Numbered from the stretch's first letter, positions 1 to 8,906 are shown. The stretch is 64,000 bases of DNA from Microbacterium enclense (GCF_001456955.1 NZ_KQ758471.1:162576-226575); one strand, 5' to 3'. A program made the numbers and translations. The notes: generated by a model not told the origin, from the sequence alone.

Positions 1-107
1 ACGCGGGGAGCACCGTCCGCGACGCGTGAGGGGGCGCCGCGGGGCGGAGCACCGGGCTCGCTCCGTCCCGCGGCTCGCTCCTGCACCCCCGCTCAGCGGC
101 GCGCCGT

Positions 108-147
108 TGTCAAGCGGGTCCTGCGCGGTGTCGGCGGGGCATAGGAC
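108..147 (+). promoter_or_regulatory. Bipartite stress-type promoter (TGTCAA-N28-TAGGAC)
   Basis: TGTCAA at 108-113 is followed after exactly 28 nt by the -10-like TAGGAC at 142-147, ahead of the 61-aa gene. The same box, spacing and -10 recur before about a dozen other genes of this window. The function as promoter/operator is inferred from recurrence only. Confidence 0.5.
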
Positions 148-214
148 TGATGCACAGCCGGCGTCGGGAGACGGGCGGACGGCCCGTCGGGAGACGAGGA
201 GCAAGGAGAGCACC

Positions 215-400
215 ATGATCTACGGACAGCAGAGCGGTCAGCAGGCGGGCTCGGTGTGGAGCATCGCGATGTCGACGGCCATGGGCAACGGCATCGTGCC
301 CCGTTCGACCGAAGAGCCGCAGACGCGCACCGCGCCCCGCTGGTTCTGGTCGCGTACGCGCGACCTGAGCGACCGGGTGGCGGCGGCACCGCGACCCTGA
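215..400 (+). CDS. Small hypothetical protein (61 aa)
   Basis: An ATG at 215 is preceded by a good ribosome binding site (AGGAGCAAGGAGAG, 197-210) and opens a 61-residue frame. The product begins MIYGQQSGQQ, is Gln/Ser rich at the N-terminus, has a short mildly hydrophobic stretch (SVWSIAMSTAMGNGI) and a basic Arg/Trp-rich C-terminus. No domain is recognised and no function can be assigned. It stands alone behind a TGTCAA-N28-TAGGAC promoter shared with stress-type genes in the window, so a role in stress adaptation is possible but is inference. The frame is also open further upstream without a better start. Confidence 0.6.
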   Translation: MIYGQQSGQQAGSVWSIAMSTAMGNGIVPRSTEEPQTRTAPRWFWSRTRDLSDRVAAAPRP

Positions 401-604
401 CCCCGGCCCTTCCCCCCGGCGCGTCGACTCCCACCCCCTGAGTCGGCGCGTCGGTTCGTGTTTTCCGGGGCCGGTCCGCGAACGGCCGGTCGTGCGCTCG
501 CGTTCACTCGATGGTCGTCCGGGCGTAACCCACGACCCGGGGTCGAGCCTCCAGCATGGGACGACCGCGACCGCGGTGCTCGATCCCCACCCCGGAGGCG
601 CCCG

Positions 605-1801
605 ATGACCCGACCCGTTCGCGTGCTGTCGCTGTACGAAGGCTTCTTCGCCGGGGGTGCGCGCATCCTCCACTCCGACGTCGTCGCGGGGCTGGCTCGC
701 GGCGGCGCACAACAGCACCGCGTGCTCTCGCTGACCTCGGCGGCGCGCCGCGACGCGTCTGTGCAATTCGCCCGCGACGACGCCCGGTTCCGCCGGCTGC
801 ACACGGCGGGCGTCGCCGTCGACACGTTCGACCGCGTCGCCGGCGACCGCCCGCTCGCGCCCGAGGACTTCTCGTTCGAAGAGCTGACCCGCGCGGCGGT
901 GCTGTTCGCCGAGGCCGACGTCATCCTCTCGCTCAAAGAGCAGCCCCTGAGCCTCGTCGTCGCCCTGGAGCGCGCGGGCCTGCTGCCCGACCGCCCGATC
1001 GCCGCGTGTCTGCACCGCTCCGACCCCGCGCATTCCGGTCCTGCTCTCGGCTGGCTGTGCGACACCGCCGCTTCCGGCGCCGTGACGGCGACGATCGCGT
1101 GCGCCGACTCGACGTCTCTCGCCTACGCCCGCGCGGGTGTCGCCGGCGAGAACTCGTGGGTGATCGACAACGGCATCGACACCCGGCGCTTCCGCCCGGG
1201 CACGCGCGCGGAGCGCGGGCGGATCCGCGCGGGCCTCGGCATCCCCGAGGCCGCCGATGTCGTCATGCTCGCCGCGCGGTTCGACGCGATGAAGGACCCC
1301 GGGCTCTTCCTCCGATCCGTCGCGCAGCACGCCCGCCGTGCCCCCGGGGCGCACTACATCGTCTGCGGATCCGGCATGACGCCCGCCAACCCGGCGTTCC
1401 TCGCCCTGCGGGCCGAGAGCGGAGTGGATGCCGCCGTGCCGCTGCACGCCCTGGGTCTGCGCGAGGACATGCCCGCGTTGTACCGCGCCGCCGATGTCGT
1501 CGCCCTCACCAGCGCCTACGGGGAGGCCTCCCCGCTCTGTCTCGCCGAGGGCGCGGCATCCGGAGCGATCCCGGTGACCACCGACGTCGGCGACGCCGCG
1601 CGCGTGGTGCAGGGCTTCGGCCTGGTCACCCCGCGGAACGAGGATGCCATCGGTGCGGCGTGGACCGATGCGCTCGATCGCCGAGCGGTTCTGCGCGCGG
1701 CGGCCCTCGACGCGCGCGCCCGGCTCGACCGTCGCCGCATGATCGACGACTACCGCGATGCCATCGCGGGACTGCTGATGCCCCGCGCCCTCGCGGCCTG
1801 A
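605..1801 (+). CDS. Glycosyltransferase family 4 protein
   Basis: 398 aa. The fold is a GT-B, retaining-type glycosyltransferase: an N-terminal acceptor domain with a Gly-rich loop (FFAGGARILH, residues 15-24), a central IDNGID motif typical of GT4, and a C-terminal nucleotide-sugar domain with the EASPLCLAE (E-x7-E) motif followed by GA-PVTTDVGD. Such enzymes transfer a sugar from an activated donor to a polysaccharide or lipid at the cytoplasmic membrane. Donor and acceptor cannot be read from the sequence. ATG 605 is chosen over upstream in-frame codons because GGAGG lies at 594-598. It is a single gene between a 61-aa gene and an SDR gene, so the context gives no pathway. Confidence 0.85.
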   Translation: MTRPVRVLSLYEGFFAGGARILHSDVVAGLARGGAQQHRVLSLTSAARRDASVQFARDDARFRRLHTAGVAVDTFDRVAGDRPLAPEDFSFEELTRAAVLFAEADVILSLKEQPLSLVVALERAGLLPDRPIAACLHRSDPAHSGPALGWLCDTAASGAVTATIACADSTSLAYARAGVAGENSWVIDNGIDTRRFRPGTRAERGRIRAGLGIPEAADVVMLAARFDAMKDPGLFLRSVAQHARRAPGAHYIVCGSGMTPANPAFLALRAESGVDAAVPLHALGLREDMPALYRAADVVALTSAYGEASPLCLAEGAASGAIPVTTDVGDAARVVQGFGLVTPRNEDAIGAAWTDALDRRAVLRAAALDARARLDRRRMIDDYRDAIAGLLMPRALAA

Positions 1802-1832
1802 GCGGGCGGGCCTCCCGGCGGGGGCCGGCGGC

Positions 1833-1872
1833 TGTCAACCCTCGTGCGCGATCCGCCGCGGACGGGTGGGGT
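1833..1872 (+). promoter_or_regulatory. Bipartite stress-type promoter (TGTCAA-N28-TGGGGT)
   Basis: TGTCAA at 1833-1838 and TGGGGT at 1867-1872 are 28 nt apart, 34 nt ahead of the SDR start. It would drive the SDR and the DUF2795 gene. Confidence 0.45.
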
Positions 1873-1905
1873 GGTGAGCCCGACCCCGACCACGAGGAGG
1901 CAGAG

Positions 1906-2745
1906 ATGTCACAACCCGCCCAGCAGCAAGAGGTGCCCGGCTCCGACCACGAGATGGACCCGCGACCCGACTACGGCGCCGAGACCTACCGCGGCTCCGG
2001 ACGGCTCGAGGGGAAGGTCGCGCTCATCACCGGCGGCGACAGCGGCATCGGCAAGGCCGTCGCCCTCGCCTACGCCCGCGAGGGCGCCGACGTCGCCATC
2101 GCGTACCTGAACGAGCACGAGGATGCCGAGGAGGCCCGGCGATTCGTCGAGGACGCGGGCCGTCGCGTCATCCTGCTCCCCGGCGACGTCTCCGACCCCG
2201 CGCACTGCCGCGACCTGATCGCGCAGACCGTTCAGCAGCTCGGGAAGCTCGACGTGCTCGTCGTCAACGCCGCGTTCCAGATGAGTCACGACACCCTCGA
2301 GGAGATCGAGGACAGCGAGTGGGACTACACCTGGGCGACGAACGTCAGCGCCTACTTCCACCTGGTCAAGGCCGCGCTCCCGCACCTCGAGGAGGGCGCG
2401 TCGATCATCGCGTCGAGCTCGGTGAACTCCGACATGCCGTCGCCCCAGCTGTTGCCGTACGCGGCGACCAAGGCGGCGATCGCCAACATGACGGCCTCTC
2501 TGGCGCAGCTGCTGGCGGAGCGCGGCATCCGGGCCAACAGCGTCGCACCGGGACCGGTGTGGACACCCCTGATCCCCGCGACCATGCCGCCGGAGAAGGT
2601 CGAGAGCTTCGGCGAGCAGGTGCCGATGGGCCGCCCCGGGCAGCCCGCCGAGCTCGCGCCCGTCTACGTGCTGCTCGCCTCCGACGAGGCCAGCTACGTC
2701 TCGGGCGCCCGCGTCGCCGTCACCGGCGGCAAGCCCATCCTCTGA
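1906..2745 (+). CDS. SDR family oxidoreductase (general stress protein 39 / YghA type)
   Basis: 279 aa, a classical short-chain dehydrogenase with the N-terminal extension (about 35 residues, rich in Gln/Pro/Asp) characteristic of the general-stress SDR group. The Rossmann motif is TGGDSGIGKAVA (about residues 43-54), followed by NNAG-like VVNAAFQ, the catalytic Ser region SSSVNSD and YAATK (Tyr/Lys pair). It would reduce or oxidise a carbonyl/alcohol with NAD(P); the substrate is unknown. The start ATG at 1906 has GAGGAGGCAGAG just upstream. A paralogue with the same architecture is encoded at 30735-31628. It is probably co-transcribed with the DUF2795 gene 22 bp downstream. Confidence 0.9.
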   Translation: MSQPAQQQEVPGSDHEMDPRPDYGAETYRGSGRLEGKVALITGGDSGIGKAVALAYAREGADVAIAYLNEHEDAEEARRFVEDAGRRVILLPGDVSDPAHCRDLIAQTVQQLGKLDVLVVNAAFQMSHDTLEEIEDSEWDYTWATNVSAYFHLVKAALPHLEEGASIIASSSVNSDMPSPQLLPYAATKAAIANMTASLAQLLAERGIRANSVAPGPVWTPLIPATMPPEKVESFGEQVPMGRPGQPAELAPVYVLLASDEASYVSGARVAVTGGKPIL

Positions 2746-2767
2746 CCCCTACCGAAGGAGAAACACC

Positions 2768-2959
2768 GTGGCCGAACTGCCCGACGCCATCGAACTGCAG
2801 AAGTACCTCGCCGGAGTCGATTACCCCGTCGGCCGGCACGAGCTCATCGGCATCGCCGAAGACAACGGCGCGCCCGAGGAACTGCTCGCGCGCCTTCGAG
2901 ACGCCAAGACCGACGAGTTCGACAGCCCGACCGAGGTCAGCAGCGCGCTGCGCGACTGA
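2768..2959 (+). CDS. DUF2795 domain protein (63 aa)
   Basis: 63 aa starting at GTG 2768 behind GAAGGAG (2754-2760). It matches the small DUF2795 family: a helical protein with the pattern LQKYLAGVDYPVGRHELIGIAEDNGAPEELL... and an acidic C-terminal helix ending with V..ALRD. Proteins of this family are common in actinobacteria, where no biochemical role is established. It lies 22 bp after the SDR gene and shares its promoter, so it is probably part of the same stress-type transcription unit. Confidence 0.8.
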   Translation: MAELPDAIELQKYLAGVDYPVGRHELIGIAEDNGAPEELLARLRDAKTDEFDSPTEVSSALRD

Positions 2960-2972
2960 CCCCGTACGCACG

Positions 2973-3003
2973 AGCGCCGCCCGACGCACAGCCGGGCGGC
3001 GCT
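2973..3003. terminator. Bidirectional hairpin terminator
   Basis: Perfect 11-bp arms AGCGCCGCCCG (2973-2983) and CGGGCGGCGCT (2993-3003) with a 9-nt loop, followed by TCGTCGT. It separates the convergent DUF2795 gene and the 110-aa membrane protein gene. Confidence 0.7.
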
Positions 3004-3016
3004 TCGTCGTGAGAGC

Positions 3017-3349
3017 TCAGCTCGTCGGCAGCCACGCGGCGACCGCGATCACCACGATCACCAGCAGTGCCACCGCCGCCTGCACGCACATCAGCACGGC
3101 GAAGATGTAGCCCTGGTACGAACTCCGGCGCCCGGTGAAGCCGTTGGCGAGCAGCGCGGCGAAGATCGCCACCTGGAACGCGATGCCGATCCACGCCCAC
3201 GCGGCGACGATCGGTATCGAGAACGCGAACAACACGATCGAGATCAGGGCGAGGAACCCGGATGCCAGGAGCCAGACCTTGCGGTTGGGGTTCTGCACGG
3301 CGCTCTGGTTCGTCACCCGGGTGGGGTCGGTGTGGGAGTGACCCGTCAT
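3017..3349 (-). CDS. Small multi-spanning membrane protein (110 aa)
   Basis: 110 aa with a polar N-terminus (MTGHSHTDPTRVTNQSAVQNPNRK in total) and then three or four hydrophobic segments: LLASGFLALISIVLFAFSI, AAWAWIGIAFQVAIFAALLA and GYIFAVLMCVQAAVALLVIVVIAV. No catalytic motif is visible and I do not recognise the family; it is a putative integral membrane protein. Start ATG at 3349 with AAAGGACGCC upstream. A TGTCAA box with TACGGT 29 nt away precedes it, placing it with the putative stress regulon. Confidence 0.75.
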   Translation of the reverse strand: MTGHSHTDPTRVTNQSAVQNPNRKVWLLASGFLALISIVLFAFSIPIVAAWAWIGIAFQVAIFAALLANGFTGRRSSYQGYIFAVLMCVQAAVALLVIVVIAVAAWLPTS

Positions 3350-3377
3350 GGCGGCGTCCTTTCACGGGGGAAGCGCC

Positions 3378-3418
3378 ACCGTAGGCCCGTGCGGACCGCG
3401 TGTCCGAGTGGGTTGACA
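3378..3418 (-). promoter_or_regulatory. Bipartite stress-type promoter (TGTCAA-N29-TACGGT)
   Basis: On the minus strand TGTCAA (3418-3413) precedes TACGGT (3383-3378) by 29 nt, one more than in most other sites. It reads toward the 110-aa membrane protein gene. Confidence 0.4.
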
Positions 3419-3540
3419 GGTGGGCCGTGCTCGTCGACCCGGGAGCCGCCGCCGGGCGACGGCCTCGCGGCACCATAGACGCCGGATACCCGGCGCGCCA
3501 TCCCCGCGCCGGGTGTCGGATGCCGTGCCTACAGTGGGGC

Positions 3541-4635
3541 ATGACCGCGCGCATCCTCTCGATCGGCACGGCGCTGCCCGACACGCGCGTGGAGCAGTCC
3601 ACTCTGCGCGACCTCTTCGCCGCGCAGCCCGGCTTCGACCGCAAGAGCCAGCGGCTGGTGGGGGCGGCCTTCGACGCCGCAGCCATCGACACACGGCACG
3701 TCGTGCTGCCGCAATTGGCGGGGCGGGCCGCCGACGGGCTCGGCGTGCGCGACGGCGACACCCTGCTCATGCCGCCCACCGGCGCCCGCAACGACGAGTA
3801 TCGCCGCACCGCGCCCGCCCTGTTCGCCGAGGCCTCGCGCGCGGCCCTCGCCGGCTCCGGGTATGAAGCGGATGCCGTGACGCACGTCGTGACGGTGTCG
3901 TGCACCGGCATGTTCGCACCCGGCCCCGACTACCACCTCGTGCGCGATCTCGGTCTGTCGCCGACCGTGGAGCGCTACCACCTCGGCTTCATCGGCTGCG
4001 CGGCCGCGATCCCCGCGCTGCGTCTGGCCGCGCGCATCGTGGGCGCCGACCCCGCCGCGGTGGTGCTCGTCGCCTGTGCGGAGCTGTGCTCCCTGCACTG
4101 GCAGACCTCGTCGCATCCGGATCAGATCGTGGCCGCCTCCGTCTTCGCCGATGGTGCGGGGGCCGCGGTCGTGGCATCCGGGGACTCCTCGCACGACGGC
4201 CTCGACCTCGACGACTTCGCCACGCACGTGACCGACGAGGGCGAGAAGGACATGGCCTGGACCGTGGGCGACTCGGGCTTCGAGATGACCCTCACGCCCG
4301 AGGTGCCGCGCATCATCGGCCGGGAGATCTCCGCCATCGCCGCCGACGTCGTGGGAGAGCTCGACCGGGTCGACGCGTGGGCGGTGCACCCGGGCGGGCG
4401 CAGCATCCTCGACCGCGTCGAGAACGCCCTCGGACTGGATGCCACGGCTCTCGCGCCCTCGCGGGACGTGCTGCGCCGACACGGCAACATGTCGAGCGCG
4501 ACGCTGCTGTTCATCCTGCGCGACCTGCTGGCCGACGCCGCCCGTGTCGAGGGCGACCGCATCGCGGCCCTGGCGTTCGGACCGGGGCTCACCGTCGAGG
4601 CGGCGAAGATCACCGTGCGTCGCGCGGCGGGGTGA
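3541..4635 (+). CDS. Type III polyketide synthase (chalcone/stilbene/alkylresorcinol synthase family)
   Basis: 364 aa, close to the usual family length. The Cys-His-Asn triad is in place: C153 in GFIGCAAA, H283 in AVHPGG and N316 in RHGNMSS. The enzyme would extend an acyl-CoA starter with malonyl-CoA units and cyclise the chain to a resorcinol or pyrone. The start ATG 3541 sits 6 nt after a TACAGT -10-like element (3530-3535) with no Shine-Dalgarno, suggesting a leaderless message. It is followed with 4-bp overlap by a methyltransferase and then an FAD monooxygenase, the same functional order as srsA-srsB-srsC of Streptomyces griseus, whose product is a methylated phenolic lipid/quinone. Starter and product here are inference. 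Confidence 0.93.
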   Translation: MTARILSIGTALPDTRVEQSTLRDLFAAQPGFDRKSQRLVGAAFDAAAIDTRHVVLPQLAGRAADGLGVRDGDTLLMPPTGARNDEYRRTAPALFAEASRAALAGSGYEADAVTHVVTVSCTGMFAPGPDYHLVRDLGLSPTVERYHLGFIGCAAAIPALRLAARIVGADPAAVVLVACAELCSLHWQTSSHPDQIVAASVFADGAGAAVVASGDSSHDGLDLDDFATHVTDEGEKDMAWTVGDSGFEMTLTPEVPRIIGREISAIAADVVGELDRVDAWAVHPGGRSILDRVENALGLDATALAPSRDVLRRHGNMSSATLLFILRDLLADAARVEGDRIAALAFGPGLTVEAAKITVRRAAG

Positions 4636-5522
4636 GCGTGGCCGCGCGCCGACCCGGGCTCTCGCGGCGCGACACGGCGCTGCGCGAGCTGATGGACGAC
4701 CCCGACTGCGACCCGCGCGCCCTCGCCGCGACCTACCGGCGGTTCGACGTCGTGAACCGGCTCGTGTCGGCGTGGGGGCACGTCTACCGCACGCGTGTCG
4801 CTCCCGAGCTGCGCGCCCTCGGTCGCCCCGCCCGCGTGCTCGACCTCGGCTGCGGCGGGGGCGATGTCGTCGTGCGCCTCGCCGGTCTCGCGGCGCGCGA
4901 CGGTCTCGACGTCGAGTGGGTGGGAGCCGATCCCGATCCGCGGGCGATCGCCGCGGCCCGGGAGCGCGGACGACCCGGCGTGCGGTTCGTGACCCGGGAC
5001 TCGCGCGAGCTGCTGGCGGCAGGCGAGCGCTTCGACCTCGTCGTGTCGAACCATGTGCTGCATCACCTCGACGCCGACGCGCTGCGGACCTTCACCGACG
5101 ACTCGCTGGCCCTGTCGAGCGGAACCGTGCTGCACGCCGACATCGCGCGCGGGCGTCTGGCCTACGGCCTCTACGCGGTCGGCATCGCGCCGCTGTCGGC
5201 GGGGACGTTCCTGCGCGTCGACGGCTTGCGTTCGATCCGGCGCAGCTACCGCGCGGGGGAGCTGGCCGCGGCCCTCGGCGCGCCGTGGCGGGTGGAGACT
5301 CCCGCGCCGTTCCGAGTGCTCGCCGTGGCGCGTGGACGGGCAGGCGTCGTCGCCTCGCGCCGGGCAGGTGACGTCGTCGCATCCTCTCGTCGGGAGGGCC
5401 ACGGCGGAGGCGAGTCGACGACCGGTCGCGCGGATGCCACGGTCTCGACCCGTGGCGCAGGCTCCGCCGTCTCGCCGCGACAGAACCGGAGCGCCGCAGA
5501 CGGGGCGGATGCCGATGCCTGA
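4632..5522 (+). CDS. Class I SAM-dependent methyltransferase
   Basis: 296 aa, starting at GTG 4632, whose GTGA overlaps the polyketide synthase stop by 4 bp (translational coupling). The SAM-binding motif I is VLDLGCGGGDV (about residues 71-81), followed by GADPDP (acidic motif II), and DLVVSNHVLHHL as motif IV/post-motif. These are diagnostic of Rossmann-fold methyltransferases. The last 60 or so residues are Ser/Gly/Arg-rich and look disordered. By context it should methylate the phenolic product of the upstream synthase. The Streptomyces SrsB it functionally parallels is, as I recall, of a different, membrane-type methyltransferase family, so homology to SrsB is not claimed. Confidence 0.88.
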   Translation: MSVAARRPGLSRRDTALRELMDDPDCDPRALAATYRRFDVVNRLVSAWGHVYRTRVAPELRALGRPARVLDLGCGGGDVVVRLAGLAARDGLDVEWVGADPDPRAIAAARERGRPGVRFVTRDSRELLAAGERFDLVVSNHVLHHLDADALRTFTDDSLALSSGTVLHADIARGRLAYGLYAVGIAPLSAGTFLRVDGLRSIRRSYRAGELAAALGAPWRVETPAPFRVLAVARGRAGVVASRRAGDVVASSRREGHGGGESTTGRADATVSTRGAGSAVSPRQNRSAADGADADA

Positions 5523-6636
5523 GGTGCTCGTCGTCGGCGCGGGTCCTGTGGGCCTGGCGCTCTCGGCCGACCTTCGCGCGCGCGGTGTCGACGTCGGGGT
5601 CGTCGAGCGCCGGGGGGATACCGGAGGCGGCACGCGGGCGATCGGCATCCACTCCCCCGCCCTCTCGCTTCTCGAGGCGTGCGGGGCGACCGACGGCCTG
5701 CGCGCCGAGGCGGTGCGCATCGACCGCGGCGAAGCGCGGGCCGACGGCCGGATGCTCGCCGAGATCCGCTTCGACCGCGTGCGGGCCCGGCATCCGTACG
5801 TCGCGGCCCTTCCGCAGAGCGACACGATGCGGGTGCTCGCCGCGCTCGCCCCGCCGGTTCGCCGCGGGGTCACCGTCACGGCGCTGCAGCACGACGGCGA
5901 CGGGGTGCACGCCCGGACGTCCGGACCCGACGGACCGGCCGAGATCCGGGCGGGCGTCGTCGTCGTGGCATCCGGATGGGCGGGGCGCGATCTGGTCTAC
6001 CGGCCGGGTGCCGTGCGCACCCACCACTACCCCGATCGCTACGTCATGGCCGACGTCATGGCATCCGGAGGTCCGGTGGCGCGCGTGCACCTCGAGCGCG
6101 GGGGCGTGGTGGAGTCGTTCCCGCTGCCCGGCGGTCGACGACGGCTGGTGGCGTGGGCCGGGTCCGACGAGGTGACGGATGCCGATGCGTTCCTTCGCGA
6201 CGCCGTCGCCCTGCGCACGGGGGTCGAGGTCGACATCGCGGATGCCTCGACGTTCGGCGTGCGGCGCGCGGTCGCGCCGGCCTTGCGGCGGGGTCGCATC
6301 GTCGTGGTCGGCGACGCGGGACACGAAGTGAGCCCCATCGGCGGGCAGGGCATGAACCTCGGCCTGCTCGACGCTCTCACCCTCGCGCCGCTGCTGGCGC
6401 CGTGGGTGCGGCGGGGCGACGACGCCGGACTCGCCCGGTGGGAGCGCGACCGGCTCGCGTCGGCGCGACATGCGGCGCGACTGGCGTTCCTCAACACGGT
6501 GCTGGGCCGGGCGGCGGGCCCGGCCCCGCATGCCGTGCGCACCGGCGCGCTGCGGGCGCTGCTGCGGGGCCCGGGCGGCGCCGTGTTCACCCGCGCCTAC
6601 GCGATGCGTCTCGACCGCGCGGCTCCGGGGACCTGA
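5515..6636 (+). CDS. FAD-dependent monooxygenase (PHBH/UbiH type)
   Basis: 373 aa. The N-terminal dinucleotide-binding motif VVGAGPVGLALSADLRARG is followed by an acidic residue at the end of strand 2 (VVERR), and the second FAD motif GDAGHEVSPIGGQGMNLGL lies near residues 263-281, both typical of aromatic hydroxylases. It would hydroxylate the aromatic ring made by the type III polyketide synthase using NAD(P)H and O2. ATG 5515 is preferred (GGGGCGG upstream); ATG 5509 is also possible. It overlaps the methyltransferase gene by 8 bp, so the three genes form one operon. Its end is 14 bp from the convergent metalloprotease gene. Confidence 0.88.
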   Translation: MPEVLVVGAGPVGLALSADLRARGVDVGVVERRGDTGGGTRAIGIHSPALSLLEACGATDGLRAEAVRIDRGEARADGRMLAEIRFDRVRARHPYVAALPQSDTMRVLAALAPPVRRGVTVTALQHDGDGVHARTSGPDGPAEIRAGVVVVASGWAGRDLVYRPGAVRTHHYPDRYVMADVMASGGPVARVHLERGGVVESFPLPGGRRRLVAWAGSDEVTDADAFLRDAVALRTGVEVDIADASTFGVRRAVAPALRRGRIVVVGDAGHEVSPIGGQGMNLGLLDALTLAPLLAPWVRRGDDAGLARWERDRLASARHAARLAFLNTVLGRAAGPAPHAVRTGALRALLRGPGGAVFTRAYAMRLDRAAPGT

Positions 6637-6650
6637 CCGGGGGCCTTCAC

Positions 6651-8906
6651 TCAGGTGCGTGGGTACGGCGCGGGGATGGTGACCTGGCCGCCGTTCGAGG
6701 TCACGGTGACCTGTGCCGTCCCCGCGGGGATGCTGGCCTTTCTCGTCGAGAAGAGCTTCGTCACCGTCTTGCCCGGCGCCACCCGTTCCGCCGACGCGGT
6801 GCCGTACGGCGTGACGATGTTCACGTCGGCCGGGGCAACCCCGGTGTTCACGGCGGTGACCACGAGCACGACGGTGCCGGCGACGACGCGTGTCGACGCC
6901 TTCGCCGTGCCGGACGCGCCCGCCATGACCGTGACGCCGGGCAGATCGACGGCGAGCGCCCCCGTACGCGCGACGAGGGAGGCGGTTCCCGCAGTCGTGC
7001 CGGTGCGGATGCTCGGCGCGAGGGCCGTGCCGTCCGAGCCCGTGAGGACGGAAGCGGTCGTCGCGCCCGCCTCGAACGTCGCCGCCCCGGTCACCGTGAA
7101 GTCGACCACACGGCCGGGGAGGACACCGCCGCGCGCATCGCGGACCACGACCGCGTAACCGAGAGCCGACGTGGTCGCCGTCGGGACGGACTGCGTCGAA
7201 CCGCGCGCCTCCAGCGTGGCGGCCGGAGCGACCGCGTTGACGGCGACCTCGGCGACTCCTGTCGAGCCCTCGTACTCGTTCGCGCCCCAGGCGGTGAAGA
7301 CCAGGCGCAGAGCGGTCGTCGCGACAGGCCTGAACGTGATGGTGTTCAACACGTCACGGTCGCGACCCCCTTGCGCCGGGGCCGCTCCGGCGACGGGCGC
7401 CCACGAATCGCCGAGGCGATACTCCACACGCCAGGAGCGGGAGGGGATGAGACCCCGCCCCTCCGAGTCGGCGGCGTCGGAGGCGAAGAGCACCGACGCG
7501 CTGTCGACCGTGACCTCGGACGGCCAGCGCAGTTCGAGCGACTGCTCCCCCACGCGCGGCCAGGTGCCCCAGACCGACCCCGAGTCCCCGTCGACGGCCG
7601 ACTCCGCGGCGGTCCAGGGCGAGGTGTACGACGCCGAGGTCGTCGAGGCGAGCGACGCGATGTCGCCGACGTACTCCGTGCAGGGCACCGTGACGGTCAC
7701 CGTGGCGCGGCGCGTGGCTGCGTCGATACGGTCGACGCGCACGGACATACCGGTGTTCAACGCCGCCGTCTCGCCCGCCACGATGAACTCGTTCGCCTCG
7801 CTCGCGTCGCCGGGCCGCTCGAGCAGATCGCCGGCGTACGGCTGGTCGGGGTTGGAGCGCAGAACCTGCACGCCGGAAACGGTGCGGGCGACCGCCCAGG
7901 GACTCCGGTAGGCGCCCCCGTCGGATGTGGTGTCGGCGCGGTCGTTGTACTGCAGCCAGTAGCGCACCGACGAGTCCTGCGGGTCGGTCCAGGTCAAGGC
8001 GCGCTGCCCGGCGGTGCCGGCACCGAGGGTGTCGAGCACCGTCGTGCGCGGAGCGCCGCAGACGGGCTGGCGGGTGTGGGGAAGAGTCCCCAACCGCGCG
8101 AGCGTGGGTGCCGACAGCGGAAGGAATGACCACGAGTCGCCCATCACGTCCGTGCGATTGCCGTATTCCTCCCGCCGGCAGTCGGCCGGGAGGGAGCCGG
8201 ACGGGTAGTCACGCGACGTGCCGCACTGCACGCTGAAGGCGTGGGGCAGCGACAGATTGTGTCCCAGCTCGTGAGCGAGCAGGTACGCGTCGGGCCCCGG
8301 CTGGAAGGTGCGTCCGCCGTCGTCGGGGTCGCCCGGCTGCTCTCCGTTGGCCCAGCCCGGGCACGGGTCGCCCTCCGGCACCATCGCCACCAGGTGCTTG
8401 CCGGGGCCCGGCGTCCACCCCGTCTTCCGGCTGAGCCAGTCGTGCAGTCCCCCGGTGTCGGTGCAGTCGATCGGCTCGTCGACGCTCTGCCAGTCGATGA
8501 CGCGCTCCAGCGCAAAGCGGATCGCCCCGCCGGTCTCGCGATCGTAGAAGCCGTCGACGATCTGCAGTGAGCGGACGGCGTCGGCGGTCGTGAAGCGTCC
8601 GGGCGCGGTGCCCTGCGGCGCGACGAGCGCGATCGTGACGCGGTGGTCGCGGATCTCGGCCCTGCTCGGGATGTCGACGTCGATGAAGTCGGCGGCGAGA
8701 GTGCGCGCCGCCTGACGCGTGGTCGCCTCGGCCTCGGGCTCGATGAGGGTGGGCTCGGAATACGGGGCCGTCTGCGGCAGATCGGGCGACGGCGCGTCGA
8801 CGGCCGGCGGAGCCGCCTGAGCCGCCGCGGCCGGCTCCCCGGCGATGAGGGTGGGCAGCAGGAGCAGACCGGCGAGGGTCGCGGAGAGCAGAGCGGTGCG
8901 TCGCAT
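6651..8906 (-). CDS. Secreted zinc metalloprotease with discoidin-like and Ig-like domains
   Basis: About 751 aa. The N-terminus is a Sec signal peptide (MRRTALLSATLAGLLLLPTLIAGEPAAAA). The catalytic site HELGHNLSLPH (about residues 212-222) is the HExxHxxxxxH zinc signature. C-terminal to it are an F5/8 type C (discoidin)-like carbohydrate/surface-binding region (SLASTTSASYTSPWTAAESAV...VDGDSGSVWG), an invasin-like Ig repeat (YAVVVRDARGGVLPGRVVDFTV) and a final beta-rich domain. There is no LPxTG or membrane anchor, so it is probably released. AGAAGGA precedes a double ATG (8909, 8906); the second has better spacing. It may degrade extracellular protein; the substrate is unknown. Confidence 0.82.
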   Translation of the reverse strand: MRRTALLSATLAGLLLLPTLIAGEPAAAAQAAPPAVDAPSPDLPQTAPYSEPTLIEPEAEATTRQAARTLAADFIDVDIPSRAEIRDHRVTIALVAPQGTAPGRFTTADAVRSLQIVDGFYDRETGGAIRFALERVIDWQSVDEPIDCTDTGGLHDWLSRKTGWTPGPGKHLVAMVPEGDPCPGWANGEQPGDPDDGGRTFQPGPDAYLLAHELGHNLSLPHAFSVQCGTSRDYPSGSLPADCRREEYGNRTDVMGDSWSFLPLSAPTLARLGTLPHTRQPVCGAPRTTVLDTLGAGTAGQRALTWTDPQDSSVRYWLQYNDRADTTSDGGAYRSPWAVARTVSGVQVLRSNPDQPYAGDLLERPGDASEANEFIVAGETAALNTGMSVRVDRIDAATRRATVTVTVPCTEYVGDIASLASTTSASYTSPWTAAESAVDGDSGSVWGTWPRVGEQSLELRWPSEVTVDSASVLFASDAADSEGRGLIPSRSWRVEYRLGDSWAPVAGAAPAQGGRDRDVLNTITFRPVATTALRLVFTAWGANEYEGSTGVAEVAVNAVAPAATLEARGSTQSVPTATTSALGYAVVVRDARGGVLPGRVVDFTVTGAATFEAGATTASVLTGSDGTALAPSIRTGTTAGTASLVARTGALAVDLPGVTVMAGASGTAKASTRVVAGTVVLVVTAVNTGVAPADVNIVTPYGTASAERVAPGKTVTKLFSTRKASIPAGTAQVTVTSNGGQVTIPAPYPRT

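Noticed and set aside
4122..8129. Long open frames (500-800 codons) opposite or out of frame with the polyketide synthase, methyltransferase and monooxygenase genes
   Set aside because: These arise from high GC. The products are Arg-rich and lack motifs, while the accepted frames carry complete catalytic motifs.
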